Of a stretch of DNA of 64,000 nucleotides, positions 19,801-29,001 are shown one piece after another; the first letter of the stretch is position 1; every line of letters begins with the position of its first letter. The notes below the pieces were generated by a model. That model was not told the origin of the DNA and did no database searches. It saw only the letters and a program-made list of their open reading frames with translations. Location: positions 1 through 64,000 of the forward strand of contig NZ_JOEA01000016.1 in the NCBI RefSeq assembly GCF_000719115.1. The letters run 5' to 3'. This DNA comes from Lentzea albidocapillata (GTDB taxonomy: Bacteria; Actinomycetota; Actinomycetes; Mycobacteriales; Pseudonocardiaceae). Both the position numbers and the translations under genes were made by a program.

Positions 19801-21795
19801 TGGGAGAGCGTGAAGCGCTCGTTCCGCGAGCTCGGCGTGGACACGCAGACCGAGGAGTTCACCGTCGTCGGCATCGGCGACATGTCCGGTGACGTGTTCG
19901 GCAACGGCATGATGCTCTCGGAGCACATCCGGCTCGTGGCCGCGTTCGACCACCGGCACATCTTCATCGACCCGAACCCGGTCGAGGACACGTCGTTCGC
20001 CGAGCGCGTGCGTCTGTTCAACGTGCCGCGCTCGTCGTGGGACGACTACGACCGCTCGCTGATCAGCGAGGGCGGTGGCATCTTCCCGCTCACCGCCAAG
20101 TCGATCCCGATCTCCGAGCAGGCCCGCGTCGCGCTCGGACTCGACGAGGGCGTCGTGAAGCTGTCCCCGGCGGAGCTCAAGAAGGCGATCCTGCTGGCGC
20201 CGGTGGACCTGCTCTGGAACGGCGGCATCGGCACGTACGTCAAGGCGTCGACCGAGTCGCACGGGGACGTCGGCGACAAGGCGAACGACTCGATCCGCGT
20301 CAACGGCGACGAGCTGCGCGTCAAGGTCGTCGGTGAGGGCGGCAACCTGGGCCTCACCCAGCGCGGCCGCATCGAGTTCGCCCGCAAGGGCGGCAAGGTC
20401 AACACCGACGCGCTCGACAACTCGGCCGGCGTCGACTGCTCCGACCACGAGGTCAACATCAAGATCCTGCTGGACCACCTGGTCCGGGAGGGATCGCTGG
20501 ACCAGTTGCAGCGCAACGAGGTCCTCGCCGAGATGACCGACGAGGTCAGCGACCTCGTGCTGGCGGACAACTACTCGCAGAACAACGTCCTCGGCGTCAG
20601 CCGGGCGCACGCCGCCCCGATGCTGTCGGTGCACGCGCGTCTCACGGCGGACCTGGAGCAGCGCGGCGCGCTCAACCGCAAGCTGGAGGCGATGCCGAGC
20701 GCGGCGGAGTTCAAGGCGCTGGAGAAGCAGGGTTCGGGCCTCACCTCACCGGAACTCTCCACGCTGCTCGCGTTCACCAAGCTCACGCTGAAGGAAGAGC
20801 TGCTCGCGAGCGACATCCCGACGATCGACACGTTCACCCGCAAGCTCCCGGACTACTTCCCGAGCCTGCTGCGCGAACGCTTCGGCGCCGAGATCCCGAA
20901 CCACCCGCTGGCCAGACAGATCATCACCACGGTCGTCGTCAACGAGGTCGTCGACGGCGGTGGCGTGTCCTACGCCTTCCGCCTGGCCGAGGAGATGAGC
21001 GCGCCGGTGACGGACGCGGTCCGCTCCTACGCCGTCGTCACCCAGGTCTTCGACCTGCCGCGGATCTGGCGCGAGATCCAGGCGCTCGACACCGTGGTGC
21101 CGACGGACGTCCAGGACAGCATGGTGCTGGAGACCCGCCGCCTGCTGGACCGAGCGTCCCGCTGGCTGCTCTCCAACCGTCCCCAGCCGCTCCCGGTCGG
21201 CTCCACGATCAACCGCTTCCGCGGCGTAGTCGAGGAGCTCAGCCCCTTCGCCTTCGAACTGTTGCAGGGCAAGGAACTGGACGTCGTCGCGGGCAAGGCG
21301 GACCGGTACGTCGAACAGGGCGTCCCGGCCGAGCTGGCCCGCAAGGTGGCCGCGCTGCTCTACATGTACGGCCTGTTCGACGTCACCGAGATCGCCGAAC
21401 TGGCCGAACGCGAGTTCGGCCCGACCGGTGGCGCGGGCCCGGAGCGCACGCACCGGGAGACGGCCGAGCTGTACTTCGCGCTGTCCGACCACCTCGACAT
21501 CGACCACATGCTGGACTCGGTGACGAGCCTGGAGCGCGGCAACCGCTGGCACGCCCTGGCGCGGCTGGCTCTCCGCGACGACTTCTACTCGTCGCTGCGG
21601 GCCATCTCCGTCGACGTGCTGAGGGCGAGCGACGAGGGCGACACGTCGGCCGAGAAGATCTCCAAGTGGGAGCAGGCCAACGCTTCCCGCCTGGCTCGCG
21701 CGCGCGGCGCGCTGGAGGAGATCAACCGGGTCCACCAGCTGGACCTCGCGACCCTGTCCGTCGCCGCCCGCCAGGTGCGGAGCATGGTCAGGTAG
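16852..21795 (+). CDS. gdh: NAD-specific glutamate dehydrogenase, large (180-kDa) class
   Basis: 1647 residues, the size of the GDH-180 family (M. tuberculosis Rv2476c). It interconverts glutamate and 2-oxoglutarate with NAD, mainly in the catabolic direction. The long N-terminal region (about 1-700) carries the ACT-like regulatory segments of the family. The catalytic domain holds [20 protein letters not shown], the substrate-lysine region [18 protein letters not shown], and the nucleotide-binding region around [16 protein letters not shown]. In mycobacteria the enzyme is inhibited by GarA; whether that applies here cannot be judged from this window. ATG at 16852 is the only conserved start. 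A strong terminator follows. Confidence 0.96.
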   Translation: [1647 protein letters not shown]

Positions 21796-21808
21796 CACCG
21801 AGCGAGAA

Positions 21809-21843
21809 CCGGGGCGCCGCGGAATCCCTCCGCGGCGCCCCGG
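21809..21843. terminator. Bidirectional terminator hairpin
   Basis: Perfect 15-bp GC-rich stem (CCGGGGCGCCGCGGA and complement) with loop atccc between the convergent gdh and DUF2975 genes. Confidence 0.85.
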
Positions 21844-21849
21844 CCGTTC

Positions 21850-22347
21850 TCAGACGACCTGCTCCAGTTCGGCGCGCTGAGCGATCGCACGGCGCAGCCA
21901 CTGCCGTCCGACCAGGACCAGCAGCGCGACACCGATCGCCGCGATCGTGCCGACGGCGGATCCCATCCACAGGCCCAGGACCTCCATGCCGTCCGCGGGC
22001 GAGGGAATCTCCGCGAACGTGACGTAGACGAACAACCAGGCGAGCACAACGGCTCCGGCGGCGATGGCACCGATCGCGATGTTCGTCCACGTGAGCGAGC
22101 CGGACTCGAACACGGTGTCCTCGCCCGCCCTGTGCAGCAATCCTCCCAGCGCCACCGCCAGAACCTGCAGGCACGCGACGAAGACGATCGCGGACACCAC
22201 GAACGGCAGTCTCACCGACTCGTAGGGCGGGAAGAGGTCGACCTCGTTCGCCGCGGTCGCCGGTATCACCGCGACCTGCGCGAACAGGCCGCCCAGGAAC
22301 GCGATGGCGAGCAGGGCCTGCAGGAAGAACACCACTACGCGAGACAT
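21850..22347 (-). CDS. DUF2975-type four-helix membrane protein
   Basis: 165 residues with four hydrophobic helices (FFLQALLAIAFLGGLFAQVAVI; FVVSAIVFVACLQVLAVALGGLL; IAIGAIAAGAVVLAWLFVYV; AVGTIAAIGVALLVLVGR), which fits the DUF2975 family. These often sit beside a tiny XRE-type regulator, but none is present here. ATG at 22347. Function unknown. Confidence 0.75.
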   Translation of the reverse strand: MSRVVVFFLQALLAIAFLGGLFAQVAVIPATAANEVDLFPPYESVRLPFVVSAIVFVACLQVLAVALGGLLHRAGEDTVFESGSLTWTNIAIGAIAAGAVVLAWLFVYVTFAEIPSPADGMEVLGLWMGSAVGTIAAIGVALLVLVGRQWLRRAIAQRAELEQVV

Positions 22348-22432
22348 AGATCGAGTATCGAGAGCTGCCTATCGATTTTCAATCGGCTGGTGTGGAGGTC
22401 CCGTGAAGGTCGGTCAACGGTAGGGTCCCTGC

Positions 22433-22864
22433 ATGGGTGTCTTCGTCACTGGTGTGCGGCCTCGATGGTCGGACATGGATGCGTTCGGCCACGTCAACCA
22501 CGCGAACACGGTGACGTTGCTGGAAGAAGCCCGCATCGAACTGCTGTTCACCGAGGCCGCCCGCCACGGGGTCAAGGAACTGGCCGAGGGCATGGTCGTG
22601 GCGAAGCTCGTGGTCGAGTACCTCGCGCCGATCGTGTTCACCGGCGAAAGCGTCGTGGTGGAGATGTCGGTGCGGGAGTTGAAGTCCGCGTCGCTGACGC
22701 TCGACTACGTGGTGCGCGGCAGCCGTGACGCGAACAGCCCGGTGGTGGTCAGGGCGGAGACGCTCATGGCGCCCTACAACGTGACGACAGCACGACCGCG
22801 CAGGCTGACTGAGGCCGAGCGCGACTTTCTCGCCGGGTGGCGGGCAGGGGGAAATGGTGCCTGA
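22433..22864 (+). CDS. Acyl-CoA thioesterase, 4HBT hotdog fold
   Basis: 143 residues with a hotdog fold: RPRWSDMDAFGHVNHANTVTLLEEARIELL contains the DxxGHVNN-like active-site segment of 4-hydroxybenzoyl-CoA-type thioesterases, with Asp as the likely catalytic residue. It should hydrolyse an acyl-CoA of unknown chain. Orthologue of Rv2475c by position, next to gdh. TAGGGT lies 6 nt before the ATG, so the mRNA is likely leaderless. Overlaps the next gene by 11 nt. Confidence 0.88.
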   Translation: MGVFVTGVRPRWSDMDAFGHVNHANTVTLLEEARIELLFTEAARHGVKELAEGMVVAKLVVEYLAPIVFTGESVVVEMSVRELKSASLTLDYVVRGSRDANSPVVVRAETLMAPYNVTTARPRRLTEAERDFLAGWRAGGNGA

Positions 22865-23483
22865 GCTGGTGTTGGCCGACGCGGCCGAGAGAGACGACCT
22901 CGGGGCGTTCGCCGCGCGGGCCGTGCGTCTCGAAGCGCAGACCGTTGTGCGGCTGCGCAACCGCGACGAGAAGTTGCTTGACGCGTGGGTGGCCACGCCG
23001 TTCGACGCGCTCGCGACGCGAACCGTTGCGGGACAAGCGACTCCGGCGGACGTCACGGTGTCCGGCTCGGAGCTGCTGACGGGCCTCGCGGTGATGCGTG
23101 ACGAACGCATCGATCCGGGCCCCGCCAAGGACCTGATGTGGCGCTCGGCCCTGCCGCCCGCCGAGGGCTGGCTGATGGTCGACCGGCTGCCGGTCGAGGT
23201 CATCGCCAAACTGGCGGACGAGGGTGTCGAGGTGGCGCGGGAGAATGCCGGACCGCAGGGCACACCGCCGGCCTCGTTGCTGGACCAGACGGTGCTGACC
23301 GTCAGCGGATCCGGCCTGGACGTCAAGATCCCGCTGCGGGTCCTGTTCGCTTTGTCGGGCATGGGTTTCCTCGGCGAGGACGGCGACGTGCGGGTGACCG
23401 GGACCGACTCGTGGCTGCGGATCGACGCCCGTTACGGCGCGGTCGTCCGGCGCCGCCACTCCATGCTGCCGCTGCTGGTCTGA
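22854..23483 (+). CDS. Conserved actinobacterial protein (Rv2474c-like)
   Basis: 209 residues, soluble, no recognised enzymatic motif. ATG at 22854 has a GGGGG site inside the end of the thioesterase gene, so the two are translationally coupled. In M. tuberculosis the protein next to the thioesterase gene is likewise conserved and uncharacterised; the orthology is inferred from order. A partner role with the thioesterase is possible. Confidence 0.75.
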   Translation: MVPELVLADAAERDDLGAFAARAVRLEAQTVVRLRNRDEKLLDAWVATPFDALATRTVAGQATPADVTVSGSELLTGLAVMRDERIDPGPAKDLMWRSALPPAEGWLMVDRLPVEVIAKLADEGVEVARENAGPQGTPPASLLDQTVLTVSGSGLDVKIPLRVLFALSGMGFLGEDGDVRVTGTDSWLRIDARYGAVVRRRHSMLPLLV

Positions 23484-23492
23484 CGCTCCTGA

Positions 23493-23539
23493 ACGCGAAA
23501 CAGCGCCCCGGGCCACGGCCTGGGGCGCTGTTTCGCGTT
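23493..23539. terminator. Bidirectional terminator hairpin
   Basis: 18-bp stem AACGCGAAACAGCGCCCC with its complement GGGGCGCTGTTTCGCGTT, small GC-rich loop, between two convergent genes. Confidence 0.88.
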
Positions 23540-23548
23540 GCAGAAAAC

Positions 23549-25141
23549 TCAGACGAGCCAGACGGCCGTGTCCGGCGGAAGCTGGTCACCGTCCATCGGA
23601 CCGGACGACAGCAGCACCTGGCCGGGAGGCAGCGGCACGGACGCGCCCGAGGTGTTCAGGGCGCAGATCAGCCCGCCACCCTTGCGCCGGAACGCGAAGC
23701 AGCCGGCCGGAGCGCCGTACCACTCGAGCTCCTCACCGGCGAAGCCCGCGTTGGACTTCCGGTGCTCCAACGCCTCGCGGTAGAGCGAGAGCATCGAGCC
23801 CGGGTCCTCCAGCTGCGCCTCGGCCGTGAGGTGGTCCCACTCGTTCGGCTGCGGCAGCCAGGTGTTCACGGCCGTCGAGAACCCGAACGGCGGGCTGGTG
23901 CCCTCCCACGGGATCGGCACGCGGCAGCCGTCGCGGCCGCGCTCGGTGTGGCCGGAACGCTCCCAGGTCGGGTCCTGCAGGGCCCAGTCCGGCAGTTCCA
24001 CGTTGGGCAGGCCGAGCTCTTCACCGTTGTAGAGGTAGATCACGCCCGGCAGCGCCAGTTCGACCAGCGCCATCGCGCGGGCCCGCTGCTCGCCCGGCGC
24101 GCCGCCGCCGTAGCGGGTCACGTGGCGCACGACGTCGTGGTTCGACAACGTCCACGTCGCGGGCGTGCCGGTCAGGGCGACCGCCCCGAGTGAGTGCTCG
24201 ATCGCCGTGCGGACGGCGTCGGCGTCGAAACCGGCCTCGACCAGCCGGAAGTTGAAGCCCAGGTGCAGCTCGTCGGGACGGACGTAGGCGGCGAAGCGCT
24301 CGTCGTCCTTCACCCAGATCTCGCCCACGGCCATGGTGCCGGGGTAGCCGTCCATGACCTTGCGGATCATGCGGTGGATCTCGTGCACGCCGTCGTTGTC
24401 GAAGCGCGGGTCGTGCACGTCGTCGGACAGCACGCCCGGAACCTGGGTGCGGATCTCCATGTCCGGCAGGCCTTCCGGCTTGGCCATGCCGTGTGCCACG
24501 TCGATGCGGAAGCCGTCGACCCCGCGGTCCAGCCAGAACCGCAGCGTGCGCTCCAGGTCGGCGCGGACCTCCGGGTGCTCCCAGTTGAGGTCGGGCTGCT
24601 CCGGCGCGAACAGGTGCAGGTACCACTGGCCGTCCGGCACTCGGGTCCACGCGGGGCCGCCGAAGACGGAGACCCAGTTGTTCGGCGGCTGCGAGCCATC
24701 GAAGCCGCGTCCCTCGCGGAAGATGTAGCGGGCGCGTTCCATGCTGCCCGGACCGGCCTGCAGGGCCTCCTGGAACCACTCGTGCAGGTCACTCGAGTGG
24801 TTCGGGACGAGGTCGACCGTCACGCGGATGTTGTGCTCGTGCGCGTCCGCCACCAGCCGGTCGAACGCGGCCAGGTCGCCGAACAGCGGGTCGACGTCCC
24901 GCGGGTCGGCCACGTCGTAGCCGTGGTCGGCCATCGGCGAGCGGTAGAACGGGGTGAGCCACAAGGCGTCGACCCCGAGCAGCTCCAGGTAGCCGAGGCG
25001 GGAACGGATGCCGTCGAGGTCCCCGACGCCGTCGCCGTTGGAGTCGGCGAACGAACGCACGTAGACCTGGTAGAAGACGGCGTCACGCCACCAGGCGGAC
25101 TCTTCGGCGATCTCGGGGGTGAGGTCGGAGGATCGGCGCAC
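23549..25141 (-). CDS. aglA: Alpha-glucosidase, GH13 family
   Basis: 530 residues with the GH13 (beta/alpha)8 barrel: region I VDLVPNHSS, region II FRIDVAHG (nucleophile Asp), region III VGEIWV (acid/base Glu), region IV LSNHDVVR (stabiliser Asp). The N terminus (WWRDAVFYQVYVRSFADSNGDGVGDLDG) is that of oligo-1,4/1,6-glucosidases; it hydrolyses alpha-glucosidic bonds of short glucans, maltose or similar sugars, in the cytoplasm. Corresponds to Rv2471 (aglA) by place. GTG at 25141 is used; no clear ribosome site. No signal peptide. Confidence 0.92.
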   Translation of the reverse strand: MRRSSDLTPEIAEESAWWRDAVFYQVYVRSFADSNGDGVGDLDGIRSRLGYLELLGVDALWLTPFYRSPMADHGYDVADPRDVDPLFGDLAAFDRLVADAHEHNIRVTVDLVPNHSSDLHEWFQEALQAGPGSMERARYIFREGRGFDGSQPPNNWVSVFGGPAWTRVPDGQWYLHLFAPEQPDLNWEHPEVRADLERTLRFWLDRGVDGFRIDVAHGMAKPEGLPDMEIRTQVPGVLSDDVHDPRFDNDGVHEIHRMIRKVMDGYPGTMAVGEIWVKDDERFAAYVRPDELHLGFNFRLVEAGFDADAVRTAIEHSLGAVALTGTPATWTLSNHDVVRHVTRYGGGAPGEQRARAMALVELALPGVIYLYNGEELGLPNVELPDWALQDPTWERSGHTERGRDGCRVPIPWEGTSPPFGFSTAVNTWLPQPNEWDHLTAEAQLEDPGSMLSLYREALEHRKSNAGFAGEELEWYGAPAGCFAFRRKGGGLICALNTSGASVPLPPGQVLLSSGPMDGDQLPPDTAVWLV

Positions 25142-25198
25142 GGGGGGTCATCCTGCCATTCGTCTCGCTGCTAAAGGACCCGAACGGGTGATGGGCGG

Positions 25199-25600
25199 TC
25201 AGGACAAGCTGTTCATCAAGCTGTTCGCCGCCATCTCCATGTAGTCCCAGAGCTGCTTGCGGTGGGCCTCGTCCAAGCCGGCCTCGTCGACGGCGATCCT
25301 CATGCAGCGCAGCCACGCGTCCCGCTCGATCGGTCCGATCTTGAACGGGACGTGACGCATCCGCAGCCTCGGATGGCCCCGGTTGTCCGAGTAGGTGTGG
25401 GGTCCGCCCCAGTACTGCATGAGGAACAGCCGCAACCGTTCCTCCGCAGGTCCGAGGTCCTCTTCGGGGTAGAGGGGCAGGAGGATCTCGTCGGCCTTCA
25501 CCTCTTGGTAGAAGCGCGCGACGACGCGGTGGAACGTCTCCTCGCCACCGACCTGTTCGAAGAAGCTCACGGGGTTACCCACGTACCCATCCTGACTCAC
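25199..25600 (-). CDS. glbO: Truncated haemoglobin, group II (GlbO)
   Basis: 133 residues with a 2-on-2 globin fold. Recognisable: [50 protein letters not shown] with proximal His in the GHPRLRMRH segment and distal-pocket Tyr/Trp typical of group II. Likely binds O2 or NO and supports respiration or NO/peroxide defence. Orthologue of Rv2470. The GTG at 25600 begins the conserved part; the open frame extends to 25678 without added similarity. Confidence 0.92.
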   Translation of the reverse strand: MSQDGYVGNPVSFFEQVGGEETFHRVVARFYQEVKADEILLPLYPEEDLGPAEERLRLFLMQYWGGPHTYSDNRGHPRLRMRHVPFKIGPIERDAWLRCMRIAVDEAGLDEAHRKQLWDYMEMAANSLMNSLS

Positions 25601-25700
25601 GAGGGCCACCGCCTGCAGGCCGCCCCGGCTGTTGGCTCCGCCATAGGGTTGTGAACTGGCAGGACGCCGGATGATCATCGTCTCGAATGGGTGTTCTAAC

Positions 25701-26603
25701 TCACTTGGCGGTGAAGCCCGCCTCTTCGAGGGCGGGCATCAGCTGCGCGCGCAGGTTGCGCTGGACCGCCCACTGGCGGCCGGGGCGCGTCTTCGCGGTG
25801 ACCCGCAGGGTGATGCCGTCCGACGTGAACTTCTCGACGCCGAGCACCTCGGGCTTGGCCGTGATGTCCGCCTTGAGCGGGTCCTTGTCGGCCACCTCGG
25901 CGACCTTGCGCTCCAGCACGCTGGTGGCTTCGGCGAGGTTCGCGCCGTAGCTCAGCGGCAGGTCGACGACCGCGACCGCGAAGCCCTGCGACGAGTTGCC
26001 GACGCGCAGGATCTCGCCGTTGCGGACGTACCAGACCGTGCCGCCGGTGTCCCGGATCGTGGTGGTGCGCAGCGCAACGGCCTCGACGGTGCCGGTCGCC
26101 GGGCCCAGGTCGACGACGTCGCCGACGCCGTACTGGTCCTCCAGCAACATGAACATGCCGGCCAGGAAGTCCTTCACCAGGTTCTGGGCGCCGAAACCGA
26201 TGGCGACGCCCAGGATGCCCGCCGAGGTGAGGATCGGCGTGATGTTGATGCCCACCACGATCAGGATCTCGAGGAAGGCGATGCCGAAGATCATGATCGT
26301 GACGATCGACTTCAGCACCGAGCCGATCGTCTTGGCACGCTGCTCGCGGCGCTCGGAGATCAGGTTTCCGAGCGCCTGGGGCGCCCGCTCGCGCAACGGC
26401 TTGAGCAGCCCCGGCTTCCTGCCTTCCTTGCCGGGCGTGGTGATCCGGTCGATGACCTTGCGCAGCAGAGCCCTGATCACGAAGGCGGCGATCAGGATCA
26501 CGACGATCTTGATCGTGCCCGTGAGGATCATCGGGCCGTACTTGTCGACGAACGTGACCGCCTCGGCGGCCTTGTTCGTGACGTCGTCCACGGGACTGGT
26601 CAC
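25701..26603 (-). CDS. MscS-type small-conductance mechanosensitive channel
   Basis: 300 residues. An N-terminal hydrophobic helix ([21 protein letters not shown]), a second ([21 protein letters not shown]) and the pore helix [24 protein letters not shown], then the beta domain ([25 protein letters not shown]) that defines MscS. It should open under membrane tension and release solutes on osmotic downshock. GTG at 26603 has GGAGG 9 nt upstream. It follows the oligopeptidase gene by 14 nt, so co-transcription is likely. Confidence 0.92.
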   Translation of the reverse strand: MTSPVDDVTNKAAEAVTFVDKYGPMILTGTIKIVVILIAAFVIRALLRKVIDRITTPGKEGRKPGLLKPLRERAPQALGNLISERREQRAKTIGSVLKSIVTIMIFGIAFLEILIVVGINITPILTSAGILGVAIGFGAQNLVKDFLAGMFMLLEDQYGVGDVVDLGPATGTVEAVALRTTTIRDTGGTVWYVRNGEILRVGNSSQGFAVAVVDLPLSYGANLAEATSVLERKVAEVADKDPLKADITAKPEVLGVEKFTSDGITLRVTAKTRPGRQWAVQRNLRAQLMPALEEAGFTAK

Positions 26604-26617
26604 CTGGTCGTGCCCTC

Positions 26618-28714
26618 CTACAACTCCATGCCGGTGGCATTGGCCAAGAACGTCAGCTGGTCCACGGCGAGAGCCACCGTCCGGCTGACCGACCGGCCCG
26701 CGTGACCGACCTCGGTCTCGCGGCGGATCAGCACCGGGTGCTTGGTCGGATCACTTGACGAAGCGTGCTGCAGTGCCGCGCACATCTTCCTGGCGTGGTT
26801 GGGGTCCACACGAGAATCCGACTCGAACACCGTGAACAAGACCGAAGGGTACTCAACGTCCGTTACCACTCGGTGATAAGGCGAGTAGGAGAGCAACCAG
26901 CCCAGTTCCTCGGCAACGCCTGCGCTGCCGTACTCGTCGGCCCACAACCGTCCGAGCAGGAACTTCTCGTAGCGCACCATGTCGAGCAGTGGCGCTGAGC
27001 ACACCACGGCCGCGTAGAGCTCGGGGCGCTGGGTCAGCGCGGCACCCACGAGCAGGCCGCCGTTGGAGCCTCCCATGATCGACAGCTGCTGCGGCGTCGT
27101 CCACCCGTCGCGGATCAGGCGTTCCGCGGCGGCGTGGAAGTCGTCGAACACGTTCTGCTTGTTGGCGCGCATGCCGGCGACGTGCCAGTCCTCGCCTTCC
27201 TCGTCGCCACCGCGCAACGACACGTGCACCCACACGCCGCCCGCCTCGACCCACGCGAGCGTCGTCGCGCTGTAGCCGGGACCGCGGCCGATCGCGAAGC
27301 CGCCGTAGCCGGTGAGCAGCGCGGGCCGGGGCAGGTCGGGCTTCTGCTCGCCGCTGACGACGAACATGTGGACCGTCGTGCCGTCCTTGGACGCGTACGC
27401 GATCTGCTGCGTCGTCACGGTGGGCAGTTCGACGCGACCCGGCGCGGCCTCGTGCAGCACCGTCTCACCCGTGGCCTTCGAGAACCGGAACACCGACTGC
27501 GGCGTCACGAAGTCCGTCCACCCGAACCACAGCGTGTCCTGGTCGTGGGGCGTCTGGGCGTCGACAACGGACATGCCGTGCAGCGAACCCGTGCCGGGCA
27601 GCGGAATCTCCTGCTTGTGCGCACCGGTCGCGGCGTCGTGCAGGTGCAGTTCGGACACCGCGTGCCTGGTGCGCAGGACGACCAGGTCGCCGTTCAGCCA
27701 GCGCACGCCGTCGAGGACCGAGTCCGGTTCCTCGGCGATGAGCTCGGTCCACTCGGTGGGGTTCGCGGGGTCGGCCACGCACAGCCGCTGCCGGGGAGCG
27801 CCGTGGTTGGTGTGCAGGTAGAGCCTGCCGTCGCGGGCGACGGACGCCGAGCACTGCACGCCCGCCTCGGTCAGGACCACGGGCACGAGCGCGCCGTCGC
27901 CGTGCAGGTCCGCGATCCACACGGAGTCGTGCTTCAGCGTGCTGGGGGCGCCGCTCACGACCAGCCAGCGGCCGTCGTGCGAGAGGTTCAGTGAGTAATA
28001 GAAGGTGTGCGCCTGGCCGTCACCGTGCACGTTGAGGTCCGTGTCCGGGTCCGTGCCGACGCGGTGGCGCCACACGCGGCGGTGGAACAGCTTCTCGTCT
28101 TCGGGGAGCAGGGCCGGGTCGAGCTGGCGCACGTAGTAGAACTCGTCGCCGCCCGGCAGCCAGCCGATGGAGGAGTAGCGGCACCGGTCGATCGGGCCCT
28201 CGACGTGCTCGCCCGTCGCGACGTCCATGACGTGCAGCAGCGAGTGCTCGTTGCCGCCGATGGACACCTGGTACGCGAGGCGCTCGCCTTCGAGGCTGGG
28301 GGACCAGCCGTCCAGGGTGGTCCGGCCGGACGGGTCGAGCGCGCTCACGTCGAGGAGCACGCGCTCGGTGCCGTCGCTCTCGCGCACCATGACGACGGGG
28401 TGGTCCTGCTCGGGGCCGCGGCGGGCGAAGAACGCCCTGCCCGCGCGCCAGGTCGGCGTGGACACCGAACCCGTGCGCATCAGCTCCTTGAGGCGCTCGC
28501 CCAGGCGTCCGCGGCCGGGCATCGCGTCCAGCCAGGAACGTGCGAGCACGTCCTGCGCCTGCGACCACTCCGCGGTGCGGGGGTCTGCCGTGTCCTCGAG
28601 CCAGCGGTACGGATCCGCGACTTCGCGCCCGTGGATCTGCTCGGCGAGGTTTAGCCGCTCGGCGATCGGGTAAGTGATCGTCGCAGGCAGTGGAGTGGAA
28701 GGTGCCTCTGTCAC
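26618..28714 (-). CDS. Prolyl oligopeptidase (S9A)
   Basis: 698 residues: N-terminal beta-propeller (DPYRWLED start) and C-terminal alpha/beta-hydrolase domain with the nucleophile in GGSNGGLL, an acid residue, and the His in EVGHAGRS. It should cleave short peptides after proline in the cytoplasm. GTG at 28714 has TACTCT 7 nt upstream, so a leaderless message is likely; an open frame upstream to 28801 is unconserved. The 287 bp between this start and the divergent HNH gene hold both promoters. Confidence 0.92.
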   Translation of the reverse strand: MTEAPSTPLPATITYPIAERLNLAEQIHGREVADPYRWLEDTADPRTAEWSQAQDVLARSWLDAMPGRGRLGERLKELMRTGSVSTPTWRAGRAFFARRGPEQDHPVVMVRESDGTERVLLDVSALDPSGRTTLDGWSPSLEGERLAYQVSIGGNEHSLLHVMDVATGEHVEGPIDRCRYSSIGWLPGGDEFYYVRQLDPALLPEDEKLFHRRVWRHRVGTDPDTDLNVHGDGQAHTFYYSLNLSHDGRWLVVSGAPSTLKHDSVWIADLHGDGALVPVVLTEAGVQCSASVARDGRLYLHTNHGAPRQRLCVADPANPTEWTELIAEEPDSVLDGVRWLNGDLVVLRTRHAVSELHLHDAATGAHKQEIPLPGTGSLHGMSVVDAQTPHDQDTLWFGWTDFVTPQSVFRFSKATGETVLHEAAPGRVELPTVTTQQIAYASKDGTTVHMFVVSGEQKPDLPRPALLTGYGGFAIGRGPGYSATTLAWVEAGGVWVHVSLRGGDEEGEDWHVAGMRANKQNVFDDFHAAAERLIRDGWTTPQQLSIMGGSNGGLLVGAALTQRPELYAAVVCSAPLLDMVRYEKFLLGRLWADEYGSAGVAEELGWLLSYSPYHRVVTDVEYPSVLFTVFESDSRVDPNHARKMCAALQHASSSDPTKHPVLIRRETEVGHAGRSVSRTVALAVDQLTFLANATGMEL

Positions 28715-29001
28715 CTTGTCAAGAGTAGCGGGCTCTTGAAAACCATCTCCGATAGGGAGCTGGTTCACTCCAGGTTCGATCACACATCCATGACGCGTCA
28801 CTTATCACACGTGATTTTTTCCTGGTAAGTGTGGTCTCCTAGGGCTGAACCGGTGGAGGTGGTCGCGTGCCAGACCGACAACCGACCCCTATCGGCGGCT
28901 CGCCACCAGGCGAGACGGCGCCGACGGTCCTCCCATGCCGAAATCAGCCCGACCTTCGGGCAGTGCCGGCTGGGGATCGAGATGGGGGAGGTTCCGGTCC
29001 G

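Noticed and set aside
16477..20634. 1385-codon open frame on the minus strand
   Set aside because: Lies antisense to gdh and comes from GC-rich codon bias; its product is His/Val/Arg-rich without any domain.
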